DNA of 64,000 nucleotides from Daejeonella sp. JGW-45 (GTDB taxonomy: Bacteria > Bacteroidota > Bacteroidia > Sphingobacteriales > Sphingobacteriaceae). The notes under the pieces are model-generated. The model worked only from the letters and a program-made list of their open reading frames with translations. It made no database searches and had not been told where the DNA came from. Each line of letters starts with the position of its first letter. The stretch's first letter is position 1. The stretch covers positions 234,645-298,644 of the forward strand of contig NZ_JARKNC010000010.1 of NCBI RefSeq assembly GCF_029360805.1, in the 5' to 3' direction. The position numbers were made by a program, and so were the translations under genes. Below are positions 18,187 to 25,920 of the stretch, in pieces.

Positions 18187-19479
18187 TTAGTAAAGTATCC
18201 TGAACTTAATCGTATGATCGATCTGCTTCAGGTCTTTGAGCACCTGTTTATCGTACTGGTCGCTTACATCAGTGATAACATATCCGATAGAGGCGTTAGT
18301 CATGAGATACTGGCCAACGATGTTGATATCATGATCGGCAAACACCTGGTTGATGCTGGCCATAATTCCTGGTACATTGCGGTGGATATGGATAAGGCGG
18401 TGTGCGCCGGCAATGCGCGGAAGCTGCAGGTTGGGGAAATTGAGGCTCCGATAGGTGTGACCGTGGTTGATGAAGTTGATCATCCGTTTTGCGATGAACT
18501 CAGTGCTTCCCGGGCTATTTTTACGATCGTCGAAGATGACTATACCCATATCTGTGCAGATATCTTTCGACAGGGCGAGCCTGCTGTTGCCAAGGTATCC
18601 CACTGTTTTAAGCTTAACGGCGAGTTTTAGTTTTTCATCGTCAAGCACTTCGCCGTTTGCCAGCAGCATCATGCCAACATCAGGAACATATTTCTCTTCA
18701 AAACTGGTTTTGTGGCGGATAGAGAAGCCGTCCTTTTTTAAGGTTTGTATGGCAAGGGCCGGCACCTCGCCGATAACCAGGCAAAGGATCCTGTTTTTAG
18801 GATAAGATATTGCCCTTGGCAGGTTGTTAACGTAGAGGAATTCGTCGAAGCTCGGGGTAATGTGGTCGGCTTTCTCAGCTACGGTTTTTCGTTCTATATT
18901 TTCTGTAAAAGCATAGAACTTCTTGATCATTCCGAATTCCTTTAACTGGAAGTCTGAGTGCCCGTCGCCGATGCCATAAATATCTCCCTTTAATTTCAGG
19001 TTCTTCAGCAGGGTAACTTTTCCGCCCTCGTTAGAGAGCGGGTTCTTCTCATCATAACCAATGATCTTGCCCGCTTCGTCGAACACGAAAGTATTGGCAT
19101 AGATATTTTCTTTTGGGATGTGATAGGATGATACCACAGGCGTAATGAACTCTTTAAACCCACCAGATACGATAAGCACATCGTGCGCGTGTCTTTTAAA
19201 AAAGGTCTTGTTTCTTGAAAATGAAGCTGAAACTTTTTTCTTAAGGTGCGTGATGAGTTGTTTCAGGTGTTCTTTATCGGCTTCAAGCAGTTTAACGCGG
19301 GCAGTAAGGCTTTCGCGGAACGACATTTTGCCTTCCATCGCAGCATTGGTCAGATCTTCGATCTCTTTATAAATGCCCTCACGATTCGGGTGGTCCTGTA
19401 ATGAAATTCTGGCCAGTTCGTCCAGCGCTTCTACCTGTGTAAATGTGCTGTCGAAATCTATGATATAAAACTGCTTCAA
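18187..19479 (-). CDS. serB: Phosphoserine phosphatase (HAD) fused to a SerA-like C-terminal ACT region
   Basis: 430 residues. The first ~215 are a HAD-IB phosphatase: nucleophile motif IIDFDST (Asp8/Asp10), VSGGF, and GIGDGHSDFQLKEFG. After a ~115-residue linker, the last ~100 residues (NFPNLQLP, HRLIHIHRNVPGIMASINQVF, DINIVGQYLMT, IGYVITDV, KFRILY) closely follow the serine-binding ACT end of 3-phosphoglycerate dehydrogenase. The linker segment before it also looks like a decayed SerA piece (GSTEFIAKRMINFINHG). It should make serine from phosphoserine and may be feedback-sensed by serine; the latter is inference. The epimerase gene sits just upstream (13 bp). Confidence 0.85.
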   Translation of the reverse strand: MKQFYIIDFDSTFTQVEALDELARISLQDHPNREGIYKEIEDLTNAAMEGKMSFRESLTARVKLLEADKEHLKQLITHLKKKVSASFSRNKTFFKRHAHDVLIVSGGFKEFITPVVSSYHIPKENIYANTFVFDEAGKIIGYDEKNPLSNEGGKVTLLKNLKLKGDIYGIGDGHSDFQLKEFGMIKKFYAFTENIERKTVAEKADHITPSFDEFLYVNNLPRAISYPKNRILCLVIGEVPALAIQTLKKDGFSIRHKTSFEEKYVPDVGMMLLANGEVLDDEKLKLAVKLKTVGYLGNSRLALSKDICTDMGIVIFDDRKNSPGSTEFIAKRMINFINHGHTYRSLNFPNLQLPRIAGAHRLIHIHRNVPGIMASINQVFADHDINIVGQYLMTNASIGYVITDVSDQYDKQVLKDLKQIDHTIKFRILY

Positions 19480-19492
19480 GGGATCGGTATAT

Positions 19493-20464
19493 TTAATTCT
19501 TGTTGTACGTGCTGCAAACCTCTGCGATGGAATCTTTCACGGATTTGAATTCCAAATTTAAGGCCTTTTTGATTTTTTCATTAGAATAATTCTGCTTTTT
19601 GAAGGCAGTGCGAACGGTATCCTTACTTAACCCGTAGTTTTTACCGGTAAAAGCTGATGCTATCACTGCCCCCAGGCGCGCAGATTCGAGCATCCACGGC
19701 TTAAGCGCTATGACAGGCGGCTTTTTGCCAAACTGAAGGGCGATCTCAGTAAAAAGCTCGCGGTAAGTCTTGTTTTCAGAGGTGATAATATATCGTTCGT
19801 CAGAGATATCGCTTTCCATTAAAGCGATCATAGCTGTTACCACGTCTTCAACATCTACATAAGCAAAACTGCCACCCGGATAAAAAGAAAGGCCTTTCCG
19901 TATTGTTTCGAAGAGTTGCCCGCTTCCTTCCGTGCCTGCGTTTTTGCCAATGATGATCCCCGGATTTATTATCACTGCATTCAATCCTTCTGCAGCAGCG
20001 CGGAATACCTCCATCTCACTTTCATATTTTGAAATAGAATAGCCGCTTTGCCTGGTGCTAAATTCCCAGTGATGTTTTTCGGTAATAAGTTCACCCTTTT
20101 TACTGTTGCCTACAGCAGATACGGAACTTACATGCAGGAATTTTACTACGTTATTTGCAGCACAAACATCGAGCAGGTTCCTGGTACCTTCGACGTTCAC
20201 CTTCATCATCTGCTTTTTGTCCTTCGCACTCAGGGAAACCAAAGCAGCGCAATGATATACCTGACCGATACCCTGCATAGCGTCTTCGAGGCTGTAGTAA
20301 TCCAGGAGGTCGGCATCTACCCATTCAAGACCACCCTCATTTTTCAGGATCTCAGGGATATTGGATGAGGCACGTTTCATAGCACGTACTTTCTCACCGT
20401 TAAGCAATAATCGCCTGACTAATTCTGAACCTAAAAAACCGGTTGCGCCGGTAACTAATATCAT
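19493..20464 (-). CDS. NAD-dependent epimerase/dehydratase (extended SDR)
   Basis: 323 residues. It has the N-terminal GATGFLG nucleotide motif, a DADLLD acidic region, HCAALVS, HVSSVSAVG and the catalytic YSISK. The C-terminal third binds substrate in this family and here reads ITSENKTYRELFTEIALQFGKKPP. The group includes dihydroflavonol-reductase-like and sugar-nucleotide enzymes, so the substrate cannot be named. It is followed after 13 bp by the phosphoserine phosphatase gene, suggesting one transcript. A TACTTTTG box at 20491-20498 (minus strand) is a plausible promoter element. Confidence 0.87.
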   Translation of the reverse strand: MILVTGATGFLGSELVRRLLLNGEKVRAMKRASSNIPEILKNEGGLEWVDADLLDYYSLEDAMQGIGQVYHCAALVSLSAKDKKQMMKVNVEGTRNLLDVCAANNVVKFLHVSSVSAVGNSKKGELITEKHHWEFSTRQSGYSISKYESEMEVFRAAAEGLNAVIINPGIIIGKNAGTEGSGQLFETIRKGLSFYPGGSFAYVDVEDVVTAMIALMESDISDERYIITSENKTYRELFTEIALQFGKKPPVIALKPWMLESARLGAVIASAFTGKNYGLSKDTVRTAFKKQNYSNEKIKKALNLEFKSVKDSIAEVCSTYNKN

Positions 20465-20490
20465 CCGGTATGAATTTTAGTAAATGCTTT

Positions 20491-20498
20491 CAAAAGTA
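20491..20498 (-). promoter_or_regulatory. Promoter -7 element (TACTTTTG) for the epimerase-serB unit
   Basis: Minus-strand TACTTTTG fits TAnnTTTG and lies 26 nt before the epimerase ATG. Confidence 0.35.
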
Positions 20499-20611
20499 AT
20501 TGAATAAAGTGATATTTGCTTTCAGTTGGCCAGGCAATCTTAATTGTAGCCGGCTGTTTTTTGTTTCAGGGGCTTGTATTAATTATAAAAATCCGGTTCA
20601 GCTTATATCCT

Positions 20612-21787
20612 ATGTCATTATCCGATTTTTTGTCTCCTGTAAACTATACCACTCCGCAGAGCGGCTTCTATACCAGTCATCTCGGAGCAAAACTGGAGAT
20701 CTATCATTCACATTTTCCTGATCTGGAAAGTAATACCTATGATATTGCGATTATTGGGGTGCTCGAAGATCGTAATGCAGTCAATAATTCAGGTACTGCT
20801 TTATCTGCCGACTATTTTCGCGAGAAATTCTATTCACTTAACGAAGGGAATTACGCAACCAGGATAGTCGACCTCGGAAATATTAAGGCCGGCCACACTG
20901 TTTCTGATACCTATGTAGCGTTAAAGCTTGTCGTTGCCGAGCTGATAAAGAAGGATATCGTTCCGGTTATTATCGGCGGCGGGCAGGACCTGACCTATGG
21001 GCAGTTTATGGCTTATGAGGAATTGGAACAAAAAGTGGATCTGCTCGTGGTCGATTCGCACTTTGACCTCGATGATGATCCCCAGAATGTAAACGGTACA
21101 ACTTCAGCTTCGTATCTCAACAGGATCTTTCTGCATGAGCCCAATTATTTATTCAATTACAGCAATATCGGTTATCAGACCTTTTTCGTAAACCAGGAAA
21201 GCCTGAAGGTGATGGATAAGCTGTATTTCGATATTCACCGGCTTGGGGATGTTGCAAATAATATGACAACAGCAGAGCCGATCATTCGCAATGCTAATAT
21301 GATCAGTTTTGATATGTCTGCCATCCGCTCGTCGGATGCCGGAGCCAATGCCAATGCTTCTCCCAATGGTTTTTATGGAGAGCAGGCTTGCCAGATATGC
21401 CGTTACGCTGGGATGAATGATAAGCTTTCGTCGATAGGATTTTACGAGTTCAACCCAGCCTATGACCAGAACGGGCAGACAGCGTTGCTGCTCGCGCAGA
21501 TGGTCTGGTACTTTGTGGATGGCTTTTACAATCGTAAAAAGGAACACCCGCTGCTGCCGAAATCACAATATATTACTTATCGCGCAAGCCTTAAGGACGG
21601 CTCGCACGAATTGATCTTCGTGAAGAGCAAAAAATCAGACCGCTGGTGGATGCAGGTGCCTTACCCTACCGGCTTGTCCAAGAATGAACGCCATCACCTC
21701 GTTCCATGCCGGTATGAGGATTACCAGCTGGCGAATGCAGGTGAGATGCCGGATCTGTGGTGGAAGACGTATCAGAAACTTAATTGA
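20612..21787 (+). CDS. Ureohydrolase (arginase/formimidoylglutamase) family protein with altered metal motifs
   Basis: 391 residues from the ATG at 20612; an earlier in-frame start would add a hydrophobic stretch not expected for this cytoplasmic family. The family's metal motifs are recognisable but changed: GGGQDLTYGQ in place of GGDHS, VDSHFDLDDD for DAHxD, and SFDMSAIRSSDA in place of SFDxDxxDP. Thus at least one His and one Asp ligand appear replaced. Canonical members release urea or formamide from guanidino/formimino groups using two Mn ions. Such divergent forms are, as I recall, annotated formimidoylglutamase in Bacteroidota; activity is uncertain. Confidence 0.75.
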   Translation: MSLSDFLSPVNYTTPQSGFYTSHLGAKLEIYHSHFPDLESNTYDIAIIGVLEDRNAVNNSGTALSADYFREKFYSLNEGNYATRIVDLGNIKAGHTVSDTYVALKLVVAELIKKDIVPVIIGGGQDLTYGQFMAYEELEQKVDLLVVDSHFDLDDDPQNVNGTTSASYLNRIFLHEPNYLFNYSNIGYQTFFVNQESLKVMDKLYFDIHRLGDVANNMTTAEPIIRNANMISFDMSAIRSSDAGANANASPNGFYGEQACQICRYAGMNDKLSSIGFYEFNPAYDQNGQTALLLAQMVWYFVDGFYNRKKEHPLLPKSQYITYRASLKDGSHELIFVKSKKSDRWWMQVPYPTGLSKNERHHLVPCRYEDYQLANAGEMPDLWWKTYQKLN

Positions 21788-21947
21788 GTTGTACGTGGTA
21801 CGTTTTACGTTTTAAGTTCACGTGCTAACTCATAATTTTTTAAGAGATTGTTAACCTACAGCGTTTAGAAACTTACAACGTACCACGTAAAACTTACAAC
21901 TCAAAAGGCGTTTAGAAACTTACAACGTACCACGTAAAACCTACAAC
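21788..21947. repeat. Heptad stutter repeat with inverted arm and a 40-bp direct repeat
   Basis: The left arm 21788-21822 reads TTGTACG, TGGTACG, TTTTACG, TTTTAAG. The right arm carries its reverse-complement words (ACGTACC, ACGTAAA, ACTTACA). The right arm is itself duplicated: 21861-21900 and 21908-21947 are 40-bp copies with one mismatch, each starting GCGTTTAGAAAC. The element fills the gap between the ureohydrolase and xylB. Confidence 0.8.
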
Positions 21948-21951
21948 TAAT

Positions 21952-23430
21952 ATGCTATTACTCGGCATCGACCTCGGTACTTCGTCCATCAAAGTATCTG
22001 TTATTAATTCGCAGACGCAGAAATGTATTGCAAGCGCCCAGTACCCGGAGACAGAATCGGAAGTGATCGCATTGCAGCCGGGCTGGGCAGAGCAGTCGCC
22101 GGAAATGTGGTGGGAACATGTGCAGCAGGCAATTATTATATGTAACTCTAAGAAATTATATGATCCTGGGGAGATCAGGGCAATAGGTATTGCCTACCAG
22201 ATGCACGGACTGGTTCTGTTAGACAAGAATCAGCGGGTACTCCGGAACTCGATCATCTGGTGCGACAGCCGGGCGGTGGAGATTGGCGACAGAGCCTTCG
22301 AGGCTATTGGTACTGATAAAGTCTTAAGCGAGATGCTTAACTCGCCGGGTAATTTTACTGCATCAAAGCTAGCCTGGGTTAAGGAGAATGAGCCGGGTAT
22401 TTACAAGGATATCGATAAGATGATGCTGCCCGGCGATTTTATCGCAATGAGGTTTAGCGGGGAAATTACTACGAGCATTTCATCGCTTTCGGAAGGGATA
22501 TTCTGGAATTTTAAAGAAAACAGCCTCTCGGAAGATGTGACAGGTTATTATGGGTTCAATAAAGATCTTATCCCCGATATTCAACCTGTGTTTTCTGACC
22601 ATGGGAAACTGAGGGCCGAAATTGCTTCAAAGCTTGCCCTGAGGCCGGGAATTCCTGTAACCTACAAGGCTGGCGACCAGCCAAACAACGCGCTGTCGTT
22701 GAATGTGCTTCAGCCCGGAGAAGTTGCAGCTAATGCCGGTACGTCAGGCGTGATCTACGGAGTGTCGGATGAGCTGACCTATGATCAGCAATCCAGGATC
22801 AACACCTTTGCGCATGTTAACCATACCAACTCAAGGAAGAGGTTGGGTGTGCTGCTATGTATCAACGGAACAGGTATCCTGAACCGGTGGGTAAAAAATA
22901 CGTTCACGTCCGGAACGACTTATAACGAGATGAACGCTGCGGCTGCCGGCGTGCCTGTTGGGAGCAACGGGATCCGGGTCATACCCTTCGGTAACGGGGC
23001 GGAGCGGATGCTTAATAATAAGAACATTGGAGCCCATTTCCATAAGCTGGACCTGAATGTTCACCGCCAGGCGGATATTTTTCGGGCTGTGCAGGAAGGC
23101 ATTGCCTTCTCTTTTCGCTACGGATTGGATATTATGCGAGAGAACGGCATGAACCCGAAGGTGATCCGGGCAGGCAGGACCAATCTGTTTTCGAGCCCGG
23201 TATTTACAGAGGCTTTTGTAAATGCCTGTGGTGTTCCGGTCGAGCTTTACGAGAACGATGGAAGCGTCGGGGCAGCGATCGGAGCCGGGATAGGAATGGG
23301 GGAGCTGACGCTGGATAATGCGTTTAGTAAAGTCAGGCCCCTGGGTATAATTGAACCAGAGCTTGAGAGGGAGTATGATGATGTATATAGGGAGTGGAAG
23401 GGGGTGTTGGAAAGCCACCTTCGCAAATAA
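21952..23430 (+). CDS. xylB: Xylulokinase
   Basis: 492 residues, normal for FGGY kinases. The N-terminal ATPase motif LLLGIDLGTSSIKVSVI, then LQPGWAEQSPEMWWEH, GIAYQMHGLVLLD and the ITSWCD-like SIIWCDSRA are typical of XylB. The C-terminal half has KAGDQPNNALSL and NAGTSGVIYGVSD, and the ending is intact. It phosphorylates D-xylulose to xylulose-5-phosphate for the pentose phosphate pathway. Its partner xylA lies 3.4 kb downstream in the same direction, separated by an insertion-like region. The upstream gap is a heptad repeat element. Confidence 0.93.
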   Translation: MLLLGIDLGTSSIKVSVINSQTQKCIASAQYPETESEVIALQPGWAEQSPEMWWEHVQQAIIICNSKKLYDPGEIRAIGIAYQMHGLVLLDKNQRVLRNSIIWCDSRAVEIGDRAFEAIGTDKVLSEMLNSPGNFTASKLAWVKENEPGIYKDIDKMMLPGDFIAMRFSGEITTSISSLSEGIFWNFKENSLSEDVTGYYGFNKDLIPDIQPVFSDHGKLRAEIASKLALRPGIPVTYKAGDQPNNALSLNVLQPGEVAANAGTSGVIYGVSDELTYDQQSRINTFAHVNHTNSRKRLGVLLCINGTGILNRWVKNTFTSGTTYNEMNAAAAGVPVGSNGIRVIPFGNGAERMLNNKNIGAHFHKLDLNVHRQADIFRAVQEGIAFSFRYGLDIMRENGMNPKVIRAGRTNLFSSPVFTEAFVNACGVPVELYENDGSVGAAIGAGIGMGELTLDNAFSKVRPLGIIEPELEREYDDVYREWKGVLESHLRK

Positions 23431-23514
23431 CCTCTCGGTAGGCCATAAAGGGCTGAGAGCTTCCCTTCGAGTAAGCCACCGTGTACTGATATCTTATATT
23501 TTAATTCAATGCCT

Positions 23515-23598
23515 GACCCGGAACGGGTTAAATGTTTGTAGAAGATATTTCTGGCCCCAAACGCGCCCCTGAAAGTGGTCGCATGTTTATAGCAATCG
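23515..23598. repeat. Two dispersed GACCC...GGGTC palindromic elements
   Basis: Element 1: GACCCG-gaa-CGGGTT followed by AAATGTTTGTAGAA (23515-23546). Element 2: GCCCCTGAAAGTGGTC followed by GCATGTTTATAG (23563-23598). Both have the layout of the units in the 60-61.5 kb array (small hairpin, then A/T-rich ATGTTTATAGAAAAT-like tail), but diverged. They lie between xylB and the toxin-antitoxin element. Confidence 0.6.
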
Positions 23599-23622
23599 CT
23601 CCAATTTTACTCGGAAACTAAT

Positions 23623-23684
23623 GATCTAATAAATTCCCCACATTTAATTCATACTACCTGCTTGTTTTAAAATGATAATCTGCA
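23623..23684. repeat. 62-bp direct repeat, left copy
   Basis: Identical over 62 bp to 24627-24688. It begins GATCTAATAAATTCCCC and ends AATGATAATCTGCA. It lies 138 bp upstream of the toxin gene and contains no intact gene here; in the right copy the same sequence is the end of the antitoxin gene plus the end of the esterase gene. Confidence 0.95.
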
Positions 23685-23822
23685 GCGTATTCCTATTGGG
23701 GTCAGATCACTATAGCGTATAGTCATTGAACGGTGTCATACAGGGATACACATTTAAATGCATAGATAAAGTTTCTGCATATAGAAACTTTTGTTTAATT
23801 TTGAATGTAATACTATTGAATA

Positions 23823-24170
23823 ATGAATTCATATGACATATTAGTATTAGATGAAGCAAAAGCCTTTATTAAGGCTATGCCCAAATCAGCTCAAAAAAAG
23901 TTGGTTAAGGCTATGGATTATGTACGGATTGGGAGTATTAAGAAGGATTATTTCAAGAAGCTTACAGGCACAGATGATATATGGGAATTTCGTATTGCTG
24001 ATTCAGAGAAATGGTACCGGATACTGGCGTTTTTTATGAAAGCAAACGACGGTCCGGTGACGGTGATTGTCGCTACCCATGGATTTGAGAAAGAGGGAGC
24101 GAAAACGCCTTCTCAACAAATCGGACGTGCGGAACGTATTAAAAAGGAATTTCAGTCAGTAAATAAATGA
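23823..24170 (+). CDS. HigB/RelE-type toxin (phage Gp49-like family)
   Basis: 115 residues. The pattern ILVLDEAKAFIKAMPKSAQKKLVKAMDYV, then KKLTGTDDIWEFRIADSEKWYRILAFF and VIVATHGFEKEGAKTP, is the RelE-superfamily ribosome-dependent mRNA interferase type of the Gp49/HigB group. The C-terminal HGFxKK-like and KTPxxxIxRAxxIKxEF features are characteristic. It should cleave mRNA and be blocked by the HTH protein encoded 76 bp downstream. The pair sits between 62-bp direct repeats. Confidence 0.88.
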   Translation: MNSYDILVLDEAKAFIKAMPKSAQKKLVKAMDYVRIGSIKKDYFKKLTGTDDIWEFRIADSEKWYRILAFFMKANDGPVTVIVATHGFEKEGAKTPSQQIGRAERIKKEFQSVNK

Positions 24171-24246
24171 TATACCCGGGTGTAAAGCGGTTCCGCACCG
24201 GTATTGAAATACAGAGCCGCCATTTGAATTTTTAAATCTTACAATA

Positions 24247-24633
24247 ATGAAAAAGTCTGCACCCTTGAAAAAGGGATACTCAAAAGGTGGGATCAAACTA
24301 CCGTCTGGCTACAGCGGTGTGTCAATGGAGGAGTTAAAGGACGACCTGTTTGGCTCGGAAGGAACTGTTGAACGTGATTTGTACGAAACCGAGTTGAAAG
24401 AAGAAATACTTGGTGATGTGATAAGACACATGCGGAAATTAAAACACCTTACCCAGGAAGAACTCGGCAGTAAGGTAGGGGTTGGTAAAGCGCAGATCAG
24501 CAGGATTGAAAAAAATTATAACAATGTAACTATTGCCAATTTTTTGAGGATACTGCATGCGCTAAATGTTAAGGTCAGGTTGTCTGTTGAAGTAGAAGCA
24601 CAGGAAAAAAAGGAAATCGAATTGTCGATCTAA
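24247..24633 (+). CDS. HigA-type XRE-family antitoxin
   Basis: 128 residues. A helix-turn-helix of the XRE/Cro type occupies ~58-112 (RKLKHLTQEELGSKVGVGKAQISRIEKNYNNVTIANFLRILHAL). The basic N-terminal ~30 residues and Glu-rich C-terminus would contact the toxin. It should neutralise the upstream toxin and repress the operon. Toxin-first order is typical of higBA. The last two codons lie inside the right copy of the 62-bp direct repeat. Confidence 0.88.
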   Translation: MKKSAPLKKGYSKGGIKLPSGYSGVSMEELKDDLFGSEGTVERDLYETELKEEILGDVIRHMRKLKHLTQEELGSKVGVGKAQISRIEKNYNNVTIANFLRILHALNVKVRLSVEVEAQEKKEIELSI

Positions 24634-24688
24634 TAAATTCCCCACATTTAATTCATACTACCTGCTTGTTTTAAAATGATAATCTGCA
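24627..24688. repeat. 62-bp direct repeat, right copy
   Basis: Identical to 23623-23684. It covers the last two codons of the antitoxin (ATC TAA), the short gap, and the final ~10 codons of the convergent esterase gene. Confidence 0.95.
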
Positions 24689-25857
24689 AATCTTATAAAG
24701 TTCTTCCAGTCAAACAGCGTCAGGTTATGTGCACCGGTACGGTTATGATAGCCCAGTGGAGATTGGATGATGGCAGCGTCCGGTGCCGGGGGTTCTTCTC
24801 CAAGGGCAGACTTTTGCTTGTATAAACTGTAAACCTTTTCTGCGTTTTTGAGGGCTAAGAACGTTCCCTTCGGATCGGCCCACAGATCTTCAGTTGCGTT
24901 GGTTGCATAAACGGGCCTTGGTGCTACGAGCGCAATAAGCTGATGCTGATCGACAGGCAGAAGGCTTTCCTTATCGTTGAATTTCTTATAGTTTGTATTG
25001 AACCAGTGCGGGAAGGAGGTGTTGATCCGCCTGACCCTTTCCCCGAACTCTCTGCGTGCCAGCTTCGCCCCGGTGCTTCCCGAGCAGTTAGAAATACAAA
25101 GTGCAAAGCGTTCGTCCTGCGCCGCAGCCCACAGTGCGGCTTTTCCGCCGCGTGACTGACCGGCAATGGCTATTTTATCTTTGTCAATAAGCGGCTCGTT
25201 TTCAAAATAGTCCATCACCCGGCTTGCTCCCCAGCCCCATGCACCGATAGCACGCATACCATTGTCGGCAGATAATTGCTCCGGATATAGTTGCAGTACA
25301 CCATTCATGAAGAGCTTAGCATCATCCGGAGCTACATCGCTGATATGGAATGCGGCAATGGCGTATCCGTTTTCAATAGCAAGCTCCGCAGGCCAGAAAT
25401 CGCTTTTAACAGTGCGGGTCGGATCTGTTTGGTCCTTTGCCCTGTTGTTGATCAAAAGAAAAGCAGGAGCTGGCTCAGAGGTATTGTTGGGGATAAAAAG
25501 CACCAGGTTTATTTTTACACTTTTGTTTCGGCGGAACACTTCAATAAGTACTTCCTTCAGGTGAGCTTTTCCATTCATAACACCCGTGTCTTCATGGATC
25601 GCCGAATATTTTATGCTATCATAATTCTTAGGTACCTGGCCGTAGATGTTCTCCTCGAAAAGTCTTAATGTTTCCGGTTTCCTGATCTTCTCCCATTGAT
25701 CTTTGTTCCTGATGGTTTTACCAGCCTCCGTCTTTAACGGATCTGGCAAGGTATATAGAGGAACTTTAGATTCGTCATAATTGGATTCTTTATGATCCTG
25801 TGCCTGGACCAAAACGATACTTAGGAAAAAGATCGAGGCAGCTAATAGTGTTTTCAT
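24658..25857 (-). CDS. CE15-type glucuronoyl esterase (secreted)
   Basis: 399 residues from the ATG at 25857, which gives a signal peptide ending VQAQ; an in-frame start 6 codons upstream is less apt. The alpha/beta-hydrolase nucleophile lies in IAGQSRGGKAALWAAAQDERFAL, matching the GxSRxGK of CE15, followed by the family's CSGSTGAKLARREFGERV and SFPHWF. The C-terminal YHNRTGAH supplies the likely catalytic His. CE15 enzymes cut the ester between 4-O-methylglucuronic acid of xylan and lignin alcohols. Placement between xylB and xylA supports a role in xylan use. Its 3' end is part of a 62-bp direct repeat. Confidence 0.85.
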   Translation of the reverse strand: MKTLLAASIFFLSIVLVQAQDHKESNYDESKVPLYTLPDPLKTEAGKTIRNKDQWEKIRKPETLRLFEENIYGQVPKNYDSIKYSAIHEDTGVMNGKAHLKEVLIEVFRRNKSVKINLVLFIPNNTSEPAPAFLLINNRAKDQTDPTRTVKSDFWPAELAIENGYAIAAFHISDVAPDDAKLFMNGVLQLYPEQLSADNGMRAIGAWGWGASRVMDYFENEPLIDKDKIAIAGQSRGGKAALWAAAQDERFALCISNCSGSTGAKLARREFGERVRRINTSFPHWFNTNYKKFNDKESLLPVDQHQLIALVAPRPVYATNATEDLWADPKGTFLALKNAEKVYSLYKQKSALGEEPPAPDAAIIQSPLGYHNRTGAHNLTLFDWKNFIRFADYHFKTSR

Positions 25858-25920
25858 GGAAGCGATTTTGCACAAATTATGAAAAGGAGATGGCTTTTGA
25901 AAAAGGATTGATACAAAGGG

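Larger units (their letters stand above)
23623..24688. mobile_element. Toxin-antitoxin cassette bounded by 62-bp direct repeats
   Basis: The unit from one repeat to the next is 1,004 bp and carries only the HigBA pair and its upstream region. No transposase, integrase or terminal inverted repeats are present. The right repeat doubles as the 3' end of the glucuronoyl esterase gene, so either the cassette inserted at that gene end with duplication or a segmental duplication created the left copy. Mobility is inferred from structure only. Confidence 0.5.

Noticed and set aside
23515..24688. Insertion sequence around the toxin-antitoxin pair
   Set aside because: No transposase frame and no terminal inverted repeats; only the 62-bp direct repeats are seen.
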